A stretch of 64,000 nt of DNA from Tenebrio molitor (lineage: Eukaryota; Arthropoda; Insecta; Coleoptera; Tenebrionidae). Position 1 is the first letter of the stretch, and each line of letters begins with the position of its first letter. The stretch lies in NCBI RefSeq assembly GCF_963966145.1, contig NC_091053.1, positions 16,678,001 through 16,742,000 on the forward strand. The letters are read 5' to 3'. Under the pieces are notes generated by a model. That model ran no database searches. It had not been told where the DNA came from and saw only the letters and a list, made by a program, of their open reading frames with translations. A program made the translations under genes and the position numbers. Below are positions 22,877 to 35,736 of this stretch, piece after piece.

Positions 22877-25800
22877 TATTACTATACAATGTAAAAAAAA
22901 TGTCACCATAACAACTTTTTTGTGGTTTTGTTGTAAACATGTTTGTAAATGAAATACTTTATTTTTCACTTGGCAATTATTCATTGTTTATGTTTGTGAC
23001 ACAAGCTATACAAACCAGTTTGTTACGCCCTAGGGCATAATGAGCGGGCATAATGATAACGCCCGGAAATTCGGAAATAATAATTGAATTTCTTCTTCCA
23101 TTTCACGCATTGTCACAAAATGTACAGACAAAGCACTCTTGACTTTTGTATAAACTCCTTTCAAGATCGTTATCAATCAATTTCCGTATTCACAAATAAA
23201 TCGCTATATGAACCACGGGCATAGCTTGATGTTTATAAATCTCGGGCAAATTCCAACTGTTGCCCTCGAATATAAACATCTTCATTGTGCCCCAGATACA
23301 TAAATAACAATTTCTTAATAAGGGAAAATTACGTTTGCGTTATTAATAAAAAAAAACAATTTACGCGGTGCAGGAATCAAGTTCGCCGATCGCGTTAATC
23401 CTAAAAACGGTCTTTAAAAAGTTCTGTTGATTGCGAAGAAAAACCCCACAGAATCGACCTGTTAGCCAGGGGCGAAGATGTTTTTGTATCAATTAAAATC
23501 GAGACTCTCCGCGCTATCCCGGTCCGCCATTAATAATTCATCCCCCGTCCCGGCTAGGATGCGGCGTTTCCAGGACTGCATGTTCCGAATTTTCGTCGTT
23601 GGCCGTTGTTTACAGGGCGATCGAGATTCGGTAATTGCCCTTTTAATAATGGAGGGTCGATAACGCGGTCAGACCATAACTCGAATCGGATACGTTGCAG
23701 TAAATCTGGGCGAGGAATGTGCGCCCAACACCGGCACAGTTCGCATAGTTTGCGGCCGACGAAGTCTTCATTAAATTGTAGCGCACCAACGACAACAAAT
23801 AAATCGCGTTCGAGGCCCAACCCAGGCTCCGGTGGTTCACCGAGCTGGTCGCAAAGAACACTCTGTATGTGCGATCGTAAATCGTGGCCTTCTTTTCCGG
23901 TCCGACTATTAATATTCATTGAAGTGTTAACCCGAAGCAAATTGGAGTGTATAAAACGAGATAATCAATATTGATACAATTTCCAGGAGAACCCGTACAC
24001 CATCCTTGTCCTTCGGGAATCTTTCCCTAAACTGGCGCAATCTGTTCTCGCCGGGACTCGAATTATGGGGAATAAATGGCGACCCTAATAAGGATTCATC
24101 TGGCGAAGTAGCACACGTGAAAGAATCGAATCTACAAAGTTGAAGCGCTAGTTGAAGCTTGACTTTCGCCCTTTATGGAAATTAGAAGAGTGAAATAATT
24201 AGAGTTTAGATACCTTGAAGTAATTAAGTTGGCGGCCCCAACTTCCAAATTGACTTGGTTTCTTTTTTGTGGATTTTTTACGAAACCGGAGAAAGGAAGC
24301 GAAAATGTTTAGGAAACGATTTACGACTTAATACGTTCTCGTAATGGGGGCGAGTTTTTAAAAAGTGAAGCTGATTAATTCCAGACAATTATCCTAACCT
24401 TGAGGATAATTGGGAGGTGAGACCCGTACCAAAAGGAAAAATGGAATTGTTTGTTGTGATGAAGATACATCATAATTATTTGGAAGTGATTTGACTAAAT
24501 TATGTATTTGGAAGTGATTTGACTAAATTAATTTTCTAAATCAAAACTGTCGTTTTAACGCTACGACATATCAAAGATCTACCACCTGTTGATTTATGTT
24601 GATCAAACAATAAATATCCCTAGAATCACATACAGGTACTGAAGTTGGCACAACTGGAATGATAGTTTGACTTTGTCAAATTGATGCAAAAAATTCAACA
24701 GAGTTGCTACGTCTGTTTTTGATATTGCAGTGTTGGTGGGTCTTTGATATGTGAACTGGGTGTACAGGGTGTTTGAAATACACATACCAAAAATTTTAAA
24801 GTTTCCAAAAAGTTTAGTAAATTGATTACTTCAATGAAACAAAATCAAAATTGCTTACATCACTCACTGTATTGTCAAAAAAAAACTTGCTGTCAATATA
24901 GTCCTGTTCATTTTAAAATTTAAGAATAGATTTCCGTGGTCTTTTGCATTTTAAATTCTTCCTTCCGATTCACGGTTCATGATTCCAGTTTTATGGTTCT
25001 GAATTTTTCGTTGTCTTGGGTTTACATTAAAATGTTTTCAAACATGTATCTCGGAAAATGTAGGAACCATGGTATCCCTGCTGGTGGAGTTAAGACTTGT
25101 CAGCAGTAGCGTTTTTAGAAGATTGAACCGAAGAATAAGAGAAACAAGAAGCGCTGCATCAACGGGTGCATTTTGTCGGGTTAGAGATGGTCCAAGGACT
25201 GACAAATAACAGGATTTTGGAAGCAGAAAGATACTCAAAATACACAAACTAACCAGAGATCAGTCTGGCCAACATTTTGAACATTACCTCTAGTTTTTGT
25301 GATGTTAATTTTTGAAAAAGTGTTGACACGTCTGTATTATTATTGATTTTGCTACTAACATTAACATAAAAAAAAATTCTATTATGCGTTTATAGCAAAG
25401 CTATTTCAGCACTCTGAAAAGTGCGTTAATAGTTGATTTGAGTGCTGCTGTAACAGATCAGTACAATTTACATTTTCAAGGTTGATAACTTTCAATGTTA
25501 AACGCCAAATCACACTAAACAAACGATATAACAATAGCTTTAAATTGAACGTTCAAATGTTCCACTGTAACATTTGTGTTACCAACCTCCATAAAATTCC
25601 CCAAATTTTAAGACAGATTTTTCATTTATGAGGCAAGCTCGTCGTGCCCTAAACCCGTGCGTGCTACAAAATGCTTTTTATATCATAATATACTATTGCT
25701 TGATTGAGTATAAAAAATCAAACATTTATGCCTTTATCTTGACTTAACACCGTACTATTGAATTACTCGGCGATTTTTGGAACATTGTATAGAATAATGA

Positions 25801-26411
25801 ATAATACAAATCATTAAACAGTAATCTAAACTCGCCACTAGAATACTATAAAACTTGAATTTGTAAAAAACTAAATCAATGCATAAAACCTTGATGTTAT
25901 AAATTAGACTCATCTTTGCAATAATTAGCACTTCCTTATTTTATTTCATGAACATTTGGTACAAATTCCAAGGTGGTATCTTCATGATATCATCCAAAAT
26001 TATTACTTTCTCACTACGAGTGCACACAAGATTACGTAAATCTTACGTGCCGTACTTTTAACTTTTTTTTGTTCCATTCACATGCTGATTTACGGCAGTT
26101 AAATGTATTTTTGACCTTTCTTGGCGATTCTTCAAAATTAGTTATCGAAAGTCGTGTCCCAATGATTTCAATTCAATGAAGCTTTGCCGGCAAGATTTGA
26201 AGAGAAAAAATACAGCGAATGTCACAGTAGATTTCAATATATGGTTGTTCTTTTGACACCATGTCCAAACCCGAAGAATCTATTGGTAAATTTTCTGATC
26301 TGTTGGTCACTTTGAGAAGATATTATTTTATTGCCAAGCAGCAATCTACATAATATATTTATTTCTGACATGAAAAATACACTTAAAACCTTAAAAGAAC
26401 TCGCGATTTTG
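22877..26411. other. Mixed AT-rich DNA with a GC-richer island, no firm gene
   Basis: The island at 23.4-24.4 kb contains the low-confidence frame at 23554-23940. A lone CAGGGTGTTTGAAATACACA terminus occurs at 24772 after TA without a visible partner. ATTTGGAAGTGATTTGACTAAATT is nearly duplicated in tandem at 24477-24530. Nothing else is supported. Confidence 0.4.
23554..23940 (-). CDS. Candidate 128-codon frame, unknown
   Basis: This minus-strand frame begins MLRVNTSMNINS and includes LERDLFVVVGALQFNEDF and RKLCELCRCWAH. The composition is balanced and more protein-like than the overlapping plus frame at 23606-23974, which is rich in Ser, Arg and Pro. It contains a CxxC-x-C cluster. No domain is recognised, and length alone does not exclude chance in a CpG-rich island. 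It may be part of a host exon. Confidence 0.2.
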   Translation of the reverse strand: MLRVNTSMNINSRTGKEGHDLRSHIQSVLCDQLGEPPEPGLGLERDLFVVVGALQFNEDFVGRKLCELCRCWAHIPRPDLLQRIRFELWSDRVIDPPLLKGQLPNLDRPVNNGQRRKFGTCSPGNAAS

Positions 26412-26580
26412 TTCCTCAAAGTAGGCGTTGAAGAGTCGATTGTGAACGCACCATGGATTACGGATCAGCTCTAACCCCACTTTTTGCGTTGTTTGTGTTT
26501 TTCCTCTGCAAACTGACTCGTGCGGTGCGTTCACAATCGACTCTTCAACGCCAGTTTTGAGGATAAATTGCAATGAACAG
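26412..26580. mobile_element. Palindromic TCGGGTG-family MITE, copy 2, both ends frayed
   Basis: GTAGGCGTTGAAGAGTCGAT at the left and the complement of the same stretch at the right frame a short middle with CCCCACTTTTTGCGTTGTTT. The outermost CGGGTG ends are not preserved. Confidence 0.82.
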
Positions 26581-29500
26581 ATGATAGAAAGAGAACGATG
26601 AATTGAAACGTTGTGTGAAACTAGACGCAATTCCAGAGGAGACTTCTTAAAAGGCCCGTGTCTCGAAAAAACTATGAAGATCTGTCCAATTACAAAGCAG
26701 ATTTCCATGAAATTAAACTAGAGTAGCATAAGGTGTTTTTGGCGATGTTGGAGACATAGTCAAAAGGTAATGGCAAAAAACTAGCCTCCAAAATTAATTA
26801 TCACAACACAACATAGCTTCTCAGTTGTTTTTCGATCGAGGAGAAGTTTCAGATTTATCTCCCCTTGTCAAAAAAAATAGTGGCTTGAGCATGTTTAGCT
26901 TGATTTTGTAATATGCATCTAAAACTCTTCACTTGACTTCACCTTCACCATGAGGTGAAGCTAGATGAAGAATCAAACGTCTCTAACTAAGAAGAGAAAC
27001 TAAGAAGTTCTTTTTTTTATCGGTTCCACACAGCTTCGTCACATTGACCGATTACGTTTCTCCGTTGATTGAAATTTTTCTGTTCCACAATTTCTCTGGT
27101 GGACTAAATTCGGGGCTCTGTGCTGGCAATTTAACATCTCCGTCGTCCAAAAATGTAATTCGACACTATCAACCCTTTTAAGTGGTCGGATAATTATTTA
27201 TCGTTTAACCACACCACAATATCGATTAAATTTTGGCAAAAAAAGGAAGATTCGAATTGCAAGAGACCATTCCTGAGTTTACTTCCGGTGGAAAATTATA
27301 AAAACCAGATTGCAAAGTAGACTAAGTTATATCAATCAAACAATCTCAACGTAATAATCATCCCTTCCAGATTTTTTCCCTTAAATCAAACGACCGGATT
27401 GTCCCGACCTCCACGCCCCTCTCGACAACAGTGACTAATTCCGAAATGGCACGCTGAACCAAAGGCGAGGGTACGTTTCCAGACAGGGCGGAACCACCCC
27501 CGGGTGCAACGCCCCCGCCTTAATTATCATTTGAAAACGCTGATAGTTTTAATTTTTGCGTTGATCCGTGCCGTCCCACCTTACAAAAACACTAAAACCC
27601 GCCATTAAAACGACCGTAAAAGGGTTGTTTTATGCAGGAGACACGATGGGGTCTGCGACCTTTTAAAAAAAAACGTAAATACGTCGCGACTGTTGTCACA
27701 CACGAAAAATAATATTTGTTGGAATCGAGACTCGCGATCGATCCCTCAAAAAAAAAATTAACAATTCTACTATTGGGATTTTTTATTTGTTAGTTCAATG
27801 GCGTGCGACCAAAAACATCCACGCATTTGCAAAAACTCCATTTTTTCTGCAAATATCGACTCGGACGTCGCAAGCGGAGGTCGTTGCGTGTTCGTGGCTT
27901 CCAGAAAAACAATATTCTTGCATTTCGTTGCATGGTGTAATTAGCCGCGTCGGAATTTTGTAAACAGGCGATTTTTGCAGATCTGTGGTTCTCTGCCGAC
28001 TGCAAACCGACAACCTGACGGCAAAAAAAAACTAAACGGTACACCCGGCCGCAATTATCAATTAATGTCGCAACGATTGCGAAATGCGGGAAAGTTTCAG
28101 AATGACAGGTATTAAGTGCGATATCAATTTTCTAGTTAGGATCACCTGAGGCCGACTGCTATTTGCATTCGATTACTCAAATGAAACGGAAGCGTTTTCA
28201 AGTGGCTCCGGAAGGATTCCCTGCTTACCGAATTAAAATTATTCTACTTCATTAGCACCGCCTCAACAATGGAGACACCTGATCGACCTTCAAATGTCAA
28301 AAAACCAAACACAAGGTCACCCAAAAGGACTGTTTGAGTTGGTAACATTGAATTTTATTTTTAAATGGTACAACTGGAGTAACTTCCGTTGTTGACGCGG
28401 CTTGACACTGAAAATAATTGTTTTGTATTTCAAGTTTAATTTCATTTTACTGTTATTTTACTCTCATAGCCTACCATTTTGTGACTGTTAACGTTACGTC
28501 AGATATCTGTCAAATAAACCAACAAAACAGTGTTGCAAATTGCCGAATAAAAAATTGTATTGCCAAGAGAAACAGTCCTTTTTGTAGGTAGTTTTGTTTC
28601 AATTGAGCCAAAAGTGAAACAGTTTTATTTGCATTTCCCTTCAATAATGGAACGATTTCGTGTTACAGTAACGAAAATGGTTACGTTACAATGTTTTCGT
28701 TCGTAATCGATTTCAATTTGTGTGCCCCAGTTATTAACCTAGTTAATTTACCGTGGCCTTTGATTGGACGAATGTGATTTATAGATTTCTGGTTTTCTAA
28801 TTGCTGTCTAAAGATACGATCTAGAACGAAAAAAAAAGCAATTAAGACTAATTCTAGGTAATCTGTTTTGTTCGGATCTACCACGGCCACTTAATCTTTG
28901 TTATCACTCAAAAACAATGCACGTTTTACAACGCTCACCTGTAACAAAAGATAGTAACGATAGCGTAAAATTAATCATCGACACATGTGACCCACTTTCG
29001 TTTTGACAATTACCTCCCGCGAACCGATCTTCGACTGGACTCTTTCGCGTCGCTAAAATCTCGAGATCTTGTCGAGCCCCATCACCGGCGAAGCCTCTCG
29101 GAGGAGTCAACAACATTTCCAGTATTCGGTGTGCGATTGTGTCGGACCGGATCGTGACGTTGCAATGTTGCAGCGCGCCGCCATTTGGGACGATCGTTGA
29201 CCCCCGCACTATCGAATTTAGAATTTTAACAGCCATTATAAATTACACTTTATCAAGCTCGGGATTTGCGTCCTTGGCGGTCAGATTCCACCGAAATAAC
29301 CCGCGTTTCGGGGCCCCGCTCCGCAGACGCATCTCTTCTTGTCCCGAAGGGGCGCGCCAACAAAAATAACACACCGATTTCGACCACTTTCCGATCTGAC
29401 AGACGTTTGACAGTGCGGACGGTTGACAGTTGCCGCGCGGTTGCCAAGTCGCCCACCCATAACCTCAAAGTTGGCGGAACGAAAGTACGCGAAATTTCGC

Positions 29501-31108
29501 GTGAAAAGGATATTGGGTCGAATAACGGGCGCCGAAATTTTCGATAAATCGCTGCAACAATGCGGAACACGGCAAGTACAGGTTGGTTTAACGGTTTCAT
29601 ACATGGATTGCGCAGTAAATCGGATCGAAAACGAGTACACGGTGGCTCAAAATACGACTGGCGTGTCATTAGGCGCTTCCTTGTCGTTGTGTGACACTCG
29701 GATCGTTGTCGCTTTCACTTTGGAGGTGAAAGCCTCGGAAAATCGATCTCTGAACGATCGACAACTCGGCGAAAGATGAATGAGAAAGGAATGTTAATGA
29801 TTCGGTCTGCGTGTTTTAACAGACGGCGGTCAGAGTGCATAAATTATGCAAGTTTCAGTGTTCCGAGACGGTTCGAACAACTGGATCGTACTCCTTTGCA
29901 GCAACGAGGAGCTATAACGACATTTTTTGAAGGTTGACAACGCTCTGTCAAATTTGTCGATAACCTTGGAACAATGCATGCGGTCAGATGCAGAAATCGC
30001 CACAAACAGAAAATTTAAATGATCGCGTCTGTATTTTGCAAGCAGAGGAAAGAACATGTATGAGTGTTTAGACGTGTGGTCACTCGAGCACGACACTAAT
30101 AACAATAAATTTACCATCAACTTCCGGTATAAAACCACCATTTAACAACATGTAGAATGAGCGTCCACTTTCGATAAACAAATAATTCTTGGCTGTCACT
30201 TTTACGTGTGGCACCACTGTCAAAACTAACAATATCTACATTTGCAGAATTTATGGAGACGTCCAAGGTGAAGCAAGTAGTGATAAGCATTTCGCGGTCA
30301 CAGATGTTTGTCTAGTGTTTAACAGAAGGCCAGATTGTGCAAAACTCGTAAATACACCTTGAGTAGTATTTTGCCAAACCAATTATTGGTTCCGAAGACG
30401 TAAATGTTTTTTCCCCCAGATATAATTATTATAATCGACAACGTATTGTGGAGTTGACCTTAGAAGCTCGGAATAAGAAACGAGAAGGGAAACTGATCAA
30501 TAAACTCAATAATGCACAAGGTTGAAGCAAGTTCAATAAAGGCGATTAATAGCTGCGGTTTGCGAACAGAACAAACGGAATATCTTTATTGAATCATGGC
30601 TCTATTAGGCACACAATGACGATATAGATTCCCGCAGATGTGGTACATTTTTCGAACATGTCTTGACAACAGGAGTGTCAAGTGTGACCGCAGAGGTCGC
30701 GCCGTTCGCGCACGGGTGCCAACCAGTGTCAAGACGATTTAACGGTGCAGCCCGTGCGAGTGGATTTTGCGGAAGGCCATCACAGCAAATTTATTTTGTG
30801 CTCGACCACCTAATAACGAAATTAATTACGGCCATTGTTTATGTACAAAGTAACTCCATGTTCCTGTGTGAATTATTAAAACGAAGGTCATCGTCGGCGT
30901 CCGGATTAAGAATAATGGGCCACACACGAGAGAGCTTTTGATCCTATCGGGGTTGCCGACATCAGAAAATCATTTATTAAATTAATCAGGGCCGGATTAG
31001 GGAATTAATGCAGCTAACCTTCCGCCATAAACGTGGGTCGAGAACCAACAAAACGAAAGTAAACAAGGCGCACACATCGACAACGCGTAACTTCCGCTCG
31101 AGGCTTAC
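26581..31108. other. AT-rich then CpG-rich DNA, no firm gene
   Basis: 28329-28420 is a fragment of the ACTGTTTGAGTTGG repeat family. At 28.9-29.8 kb long frames overlap on both strands (minus 28904-29236, minus 29253-29669, plus 29423-29779). The first has an early ATG and a possible donor near 29007, but no known domain. The rest shows nothing I can support. Confidence 0.4.
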
Positions 31109-31225
31109 TTCTGAATTTGATTAATTTCCACCAGAATTATCCGCGAATGGGGCGAATCGCGGTTCGAGTTCCGCGACACAATTACGCCCATCGGAGTGCA
31201 GCAGGAGCAGCAGGATGTGACGTAC
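31109..31225 (-). CDS. Candidate 117-bp host exon, unknown
   Basis: On the minus strand an acceptor (CTTTTTTGTTCCAG) ends at 31226 and a donor, GAA followed by GTAAGC, begins at 31108. The 117 bases are open only in the frame that starts after one base. They encode a Cys-rich start (SCCSCC) and then MGVIVSRNSNRDSPHSR. The acceptor resembles that of the exon-like stretch at 9942-10025. The plus strand is also open through this stretch for 81 codons (31121-31366), which weakens the call. Confidence 0.25.
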
Positions 31226-31480
31226 CTGGAACAAAAAAGTGCGTTTAGTTTGCATCGAAATGGGGAAATCGTGCGGTTTAATTTGACGGAGCAAAACCGG
31301 ACACGGCAGATGGTGCTTGTGCAGATAATAAGCGAAGAATTTATTATGATCGGCGGCGATGATTAACGAGCAGAGATCGACGCGGAATGAGTTTATGGGA
31401 GTGAGAGATTATTTTTGAATTTAATTGGAAGGAAAAAACATGTGCGAATGGTGGTGGCGTCCAGTCACGTGCACCGGGGC

Positions 31481-31512
31481 TATAAATACGCGAGTTTAAA
31501 TTAGAAACAGTG
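31481..31512 (+). promoter_or_regulatory. Possible TATA core promoter
   Basis: TATAAATA at 31481 is followed 26 bases later by ACAGTG, an initiator-like motif. A frame starting at the ATG near 31531 follows and encodes a small basic peptide of unknown nature. The spacing fits an arthropod core promoter, but the transcript is not otherwise supported. Confidence 0.3.
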
Positions 31513-32190
31513 ACACGGTTGGAAATTACGATGGGATTTTTATTATTTCCACGGAACTTTTTACAATCGCGTTTTCAGTTGATCAACTCCAACTGTTGTC
31601 ATTTGCAATTTTTATTACTGCATCTGAGGATGCAACGAATGGTCTTTCTTTACGACCAAAAACTAAACTTCGTCGAACTAAAGAAAATACATAATGCCAA
31701 CGTCAAAAAATCAAAATGGAAGCGTTACTCAAGGTTGCGCAGGTGTGGAAAAGAATGACGTCTGACAGCAAACCAGTGACGAAATCATTAAAACCATTTC
31801 TTTCCTAACCTAAACCTCATTTAAAAGAATGTCGTACAAGAACCTGACTCCCGTTATCCTTGAATGTGACTTCTTTTGGCCAATACCGTAAAGGAAAAGC
31901 CAAAAATCCAAAGTACCAGTAATTTTATTGACAAAAAAGGTACACCCAAAATGCACTACAATAATGAAGCAGTATGTACTTTAGTTTAAACGACACCGTT
32001 AACGTAGATAAACATTTCGTTGATTTTTTAATCTTCTCAAAATCTTCTTTTGCTTCTGCTTCAAAGTACATACGTTTAATCTCTTGGACTCGTTGTATCC
32101 AGTTGTTTACAAACCTGCAGGTTTGGTTTATCTCTTCTCTATTCAGCTTGCTCCAGTTTCACAATATCATCATTCAGTCAAGTTTCTGAA
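31513..32190. other. AT-rich DNA downstream of the possible promoter
   Basis: A plus frame ending at 31758 (Lys/Arg-rich at its end, KKSKWKRYSRLRRCGKE) is the only item. No known family. Confidence 0.3.
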
Positions 32191-32960
32191 CTGGAAAAGT
32201 CGTACACGCATTCTTTACATTGTCAAGGCAACGTTGCTTTTCTCCTAAAGCACAGCTTCTAGAAGTTGCAGACCAAGAGGGATCACAAAACAATGAATTA
32301 GAAGATTATCCATATTGTCTTGAGGCTTCTAATGACGAAATCATTACCATAAATGTAAGCCTCCAGGATTAATCTGTTTCATATGATTCCGCGGCAAAAC
32401 AAGAGGGTTTACCGAGATGGAAAGAAGAAAAAAGTGGGGAGTTATGCGCAGCAACCAGTCATTTTCTGCTCGGAAGTCTACTGTGAACGTTCTAAACAAC
32501 AAGGACCATGCAGAAGGGATGTTGTCATAAAGGCAACTCCAGGACAATAGTCGATTCGTGCTTTGAAGGCCGCGAAAGGAAAGCCAGAAGATTTCTTTGC
32601 ACAAAAGAAACTTCCCCCGAAGAGATCTCCAGTAATACTCTTCAGGACCAAGTTCAATGCCATTGATAATTTGTTTATTTCAAAGAGGACTATCTGATGA
32701 TGTAACAGAATCTAATACAAAACTCTACTCAACTATCGTTCTGGGAGATGAAAACTGCACCATGACCGTTGATCAAGGTAAAAGAACAAGAATGTCACAG
32801 AGTTCAAACACCGCACCATCGAGTAACAGCCAACAAGGAAGATAAAAGGAAACCAGAAACTTTCACCTTCTAGATCGCAACCAAATATGGTAGGAATGTC
32901 GCTGACCAAATGGCAAGGAAATAGAAGACAAAAGCTACATGGCGAAGATAGCCCAATATC
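32191..32960 (+). pseudogene. Decayed coding-like block, probably of mobile-element origin
   Basis: Consecutive plus-strand pieces read like one protein broken by stops and frame changes: KAQLLEVADQEGSQNNELED and CLEASNDEIITINVSLQD near 32250-32370, GLPRWKEEKSGELCAATSH near 32406-32463, KGKPEDFFAQKKLPPKRSP near 32577-32633, and SDDVTESNTKLYSTIVLGDE further on. No conserved catalytic motif is seen and the family is unknown. It could be a retrotransposon gag-like frame or an old host retrocopy. Confidence 0.3.
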
Positions 32961-33201
32961 TTCGTATCCTCGATGTCGTGGTTTAGGTGTTGTACAAGCA
33001 AGTTACGAATAAAAAGGAAGAAATTCATTCTGAAGCTGTCACGAAATCATAAGAAAACATGTACTTACATATTAAAAAAAGAAAGAACTAGAAGGTAGGG
33101 AGAAACAGAGGAAGGAAGAGAGGACTAAAAAAACGAAGAAATAAGAAGACGCAAAATCTGGCCGTGCTGTCTGAAAGATGTACAATTTGATTTTGAAAGT
33201 A

Positions 33202-33400
33202 TCGGGTGTTCATTTAAATTTAACCTCAAAGTTGGCGTTGAAGAGTCGATTGTGAACACAGCACGGATTATAGATCACGGATCAGCTGTTTAAATATAAT
33301 CTCATTTTTTGCTTTGTTTGTGTTTTTACTCTGCAGACTGACGAGTGGTGCGTTCACAATCGACTCTTCAACGCTAACTTGGATAAATTTAAATAAACAT
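33202..33400. mobile_element. Palindromic TCGGGTG-family MITE, copy 3
   Basis: TCGGGTGTTCATTTAAATTT starts after TA at 33200-33201. GGCGTTGAAGAGTCGATTGT and its complement face each other around a middle containing TTTGTGTTTTTACTCTGCAG. The right terminus has decayed to AAATAAACATATA. Confidence 0.88.
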
Positions 33401-33469
33401 ATAATAATGGCGGTCAGACAAATTGAATAAAAAGAAAAAAATAGAGTGTATGTGAAGAAATTGTAGTTT

Positions 33470-33745
33470 TATTTAATGAGTTCGAGTGTAAATTGGGCCT
33501 TTTTTGGCACTAGTGGGCCATTTTAAAACGCGAGTGAAACGAGCGTTTTAAAGGCCCAATTTACACACGAACGAGTTGAATTCAACGTTTTTTTGTTCGA
33601 CGAGCCCCTTAAAAGCTCCAAATCGCTTAAAACCTTTAAAATTAGCTTGACGTTTCGTTTTGACAAGTTGTGACATTTATCAAAATCCGTTCACACAGGA
33701 GAAAATTCTCAAATTCTGACAGTGTCGAACAAAAAAATGTTTTGA
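33470..33745. repeat. Hairpin repeat of the GTAAATTGGGCC type
   Basis: GTGTAAATTGGGCCTTT at 33486-33502 is exactly complemented at 33550-33566, with an inner AAAACGC/GCGTTTT pair. The flanks contain GTTCACACAGGAGAAAATT and GTGTCGAACAAAAAAA, which recur in the larger repeats at 45490-46020 and 62345-62845. Confidence 0.75.
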
Positions 33746-35002
33746 CACATTTGGCATTTAGACATTGTGGAACGGAAGCAGTCTAGAAAACGAGAAATAA
33801 ATTGCTACGTAGCCGTCAAAGAAACTGACCTACAAAACTCTGCTAGCTCGACAATAATAGCGACGTTACATAACCAAGAAGTAACACTTGCGGTCTCTCC
33901 AGTTGCAGAGAAAGGTGACCTTCAACAATCGCACCCACAAATTACAACTACAGATTATGATATAACAATAGTGTCATAAACCACGAACGCAACGATCGTG
34001 CTTTCCATCAACAAAACGCCACAGACCAATCGAAGACGAAACAACATTCGTTCGGTCGGCGATAAACAGTCGGTAAACAAAATTCACTCGCTGGCACAAT
34101 TACAATGTTATTATTAAATCGAAGGTTGATTCACACCGGGGCGTTTTATTTACTGTCGTCGAATATCTTTCGCTGCATGATTAACACCTGCGCGCGCTCT
34201 GACATTGCGTTTTATTGGCACAGACGACCGTGACCCCAAATTCGTGCTAAAATCGAAAATTACACTACACCTCGTATTGCGAAAACTTCACTACTCGACT
34301 GGCGCAGAGATGGCGCCAGCCTCGACTCACCCCACACGCTTGAGTCTCCCGTTAGGGATAAGATCACAGTCGACGCGACCTTGAAGGTTTTATCGGCGGA
34401 TTTGGTGCAATTTTATGCGGACGCAGCCCACGACGGTTTTAAAGACGCGCTTCCTTCCCAAGCCTGGTGGTAACCTAACCTTACGTAACATCTGCCATTT
34501 CTCGAAGTTTATCGAACTCTGTTGGCAATTTTCATACAGAAAGCTGCATTATCCTTGGCAATAAACTATGCAATAACCATCGGTCATCGCCTGTGAATGG
34601 TCGCCTTCAGATTTAATCTCTTCCATCGACAAACAACCGTAATCAATCCGACACGGCCCAGTGAACGCGTTTAGTTGCACGCTGATGGCTAATTAAACGG
34701 CGTACCTAGTTCGGATCATTTCTGCTGGATGCTTTGCTGCAGTTCGATTTTGTTTCGTACCAGTGTGGAACAGCAGGAACGGCGAAAAATGATCGACGTT
34801 AAACTCGCTTGGTGGCGATAAAATCGCCGGTTGCGACGTTATTAAGGACGAAACAATGAGCCGGGAATCGGGACGTTAACGATGGAAATCGACGATGGAT
34901 TACGCCACCTTTAAACGACAAATACAGATGACGTGATGTTTACCGATCATCCATATCGTCATGTTGCCAAGAAGATGTGTTGCACTCGTGTAATCTCCAA
35001 CT
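33746..35002. other. GC-richer unique DNA, no supported gene
   Basis: No convincing frame. A CTCF-like AGATGGCGCCA at 34308-34318 is listed separately. Confidence 0.4.
34308..34318 (+). promoter_or_regulatory. CTCF-like core motif
   Basis: AGATGGCGCCA repeats the core seen at 1758 and 3968. It is part of a GGCGC/GCGCC palindrome. Binding is inferred only. Confidence 0.3.
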
Positions 35003-35293
35003 TTACCTATCCGACTTCCTCCAATCTACTGTCCTTCTGTTTCCTGCCAATCCTCGTTTCAATTCTTGACATTCTTTACACGCATGTTCTAATCCTTCTG
35101 TAACTATAGAACATGCTCCGTTTCTTACTAAACTGCCACAATACATGACTCTCTTTTGCCTGTCCACAACTAACCTCTTACATTTTTCTCCCTCATTTTT
35201 GTTCATTTCCTGCCTACACTGTAGAAGTTGCCAAGCTCTTCTCATCTTTCCTTTCCGTGCTTCGTTGCACTCTGTCGCGACTCCCACTTTCAA
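35003..35293 (-). pseudogene. Charged 96-codon minus-strand frame, unknown
   Basis: The frame contains MRRAWQLLQCRQEMNKNEG, KCKRLVVDRQKRVMYCG and HACKECQELKRGL. It is rich in Lys, Arg, Glu and Cys. It opens right after a stop with no upstream coding continuation, and ends at 35003. This is the first of several stretches at 35-42 kb that are pyrimidine-rich on the plus strand, so purine bias may explain the apparent protein likeness. It could be a fragment of a retroelement protein. Confidence 0.2.
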
Positions 35294-35636
35294 CTTGTCA
35301 CAGCTAAACTTTCACACTCTCATTTCCCGTACTCTTCCAACGTACGCGACTTTTCCCCAAGTACTTTCTTCTTTTTTCTATTTTGATTTTTACTGTTTTC
35401 AACTGTCATAAATTCTCATTTTTCTCCTTTGTAAACTACCTCTTAACTGCCCTAAAGCAAAATGAGCAGATAACGAATCGTTGCCCTAGACAACACATTC
35501 AACGTCACATTTCTGACAGGTCTTGAAAAATTTGTCAAAACTGTCAAAAGCAAATGCGAAACTATTTTTAAAAGATTTGGAAGCTTCAGGGGCATCGTTT
35601 CAAACAAAAAATTTTTGTATGCAACTGGTTTCTGGG

Positions 35637-35736
35637 TAAATTGGGCTTTTCTAATTGCCCTCGAGGCCTTAAAACCCTCGCTACGCTCGTGTTTTAATCT
35701 TGTCCCTCCCCTTGGTAATTAGAAAAGCCCAATTTA
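35637..35736. repeat. Hairpin repeat with perfect 20-bp arms
   Basis: TAAATTGGGCTTTTCTAATT at 35637-35656 is exactly complemented at 35717-35736 around a 60-base loop containing CCCTCGCTACGCTCGTG. The right side continues into GTTGCATAAATAACTATT, shared with the hairpin repeats near 45500 and 62840. Confidence 0.85.

Noticed and set aside
28904..29779. Several 90-138 codon frames on both strands
   Set aside because: Mutually overlapping frames in a CpG-rich island without recognised motifs; splice sites are weak.
31155..31180. tRNA-like T-arm (GCGGTTCGAGTTCCGC)
   Set aside because: The stem and loop do not follow tRNA pairing, and no acceptor or anticodon arm surrounds it.
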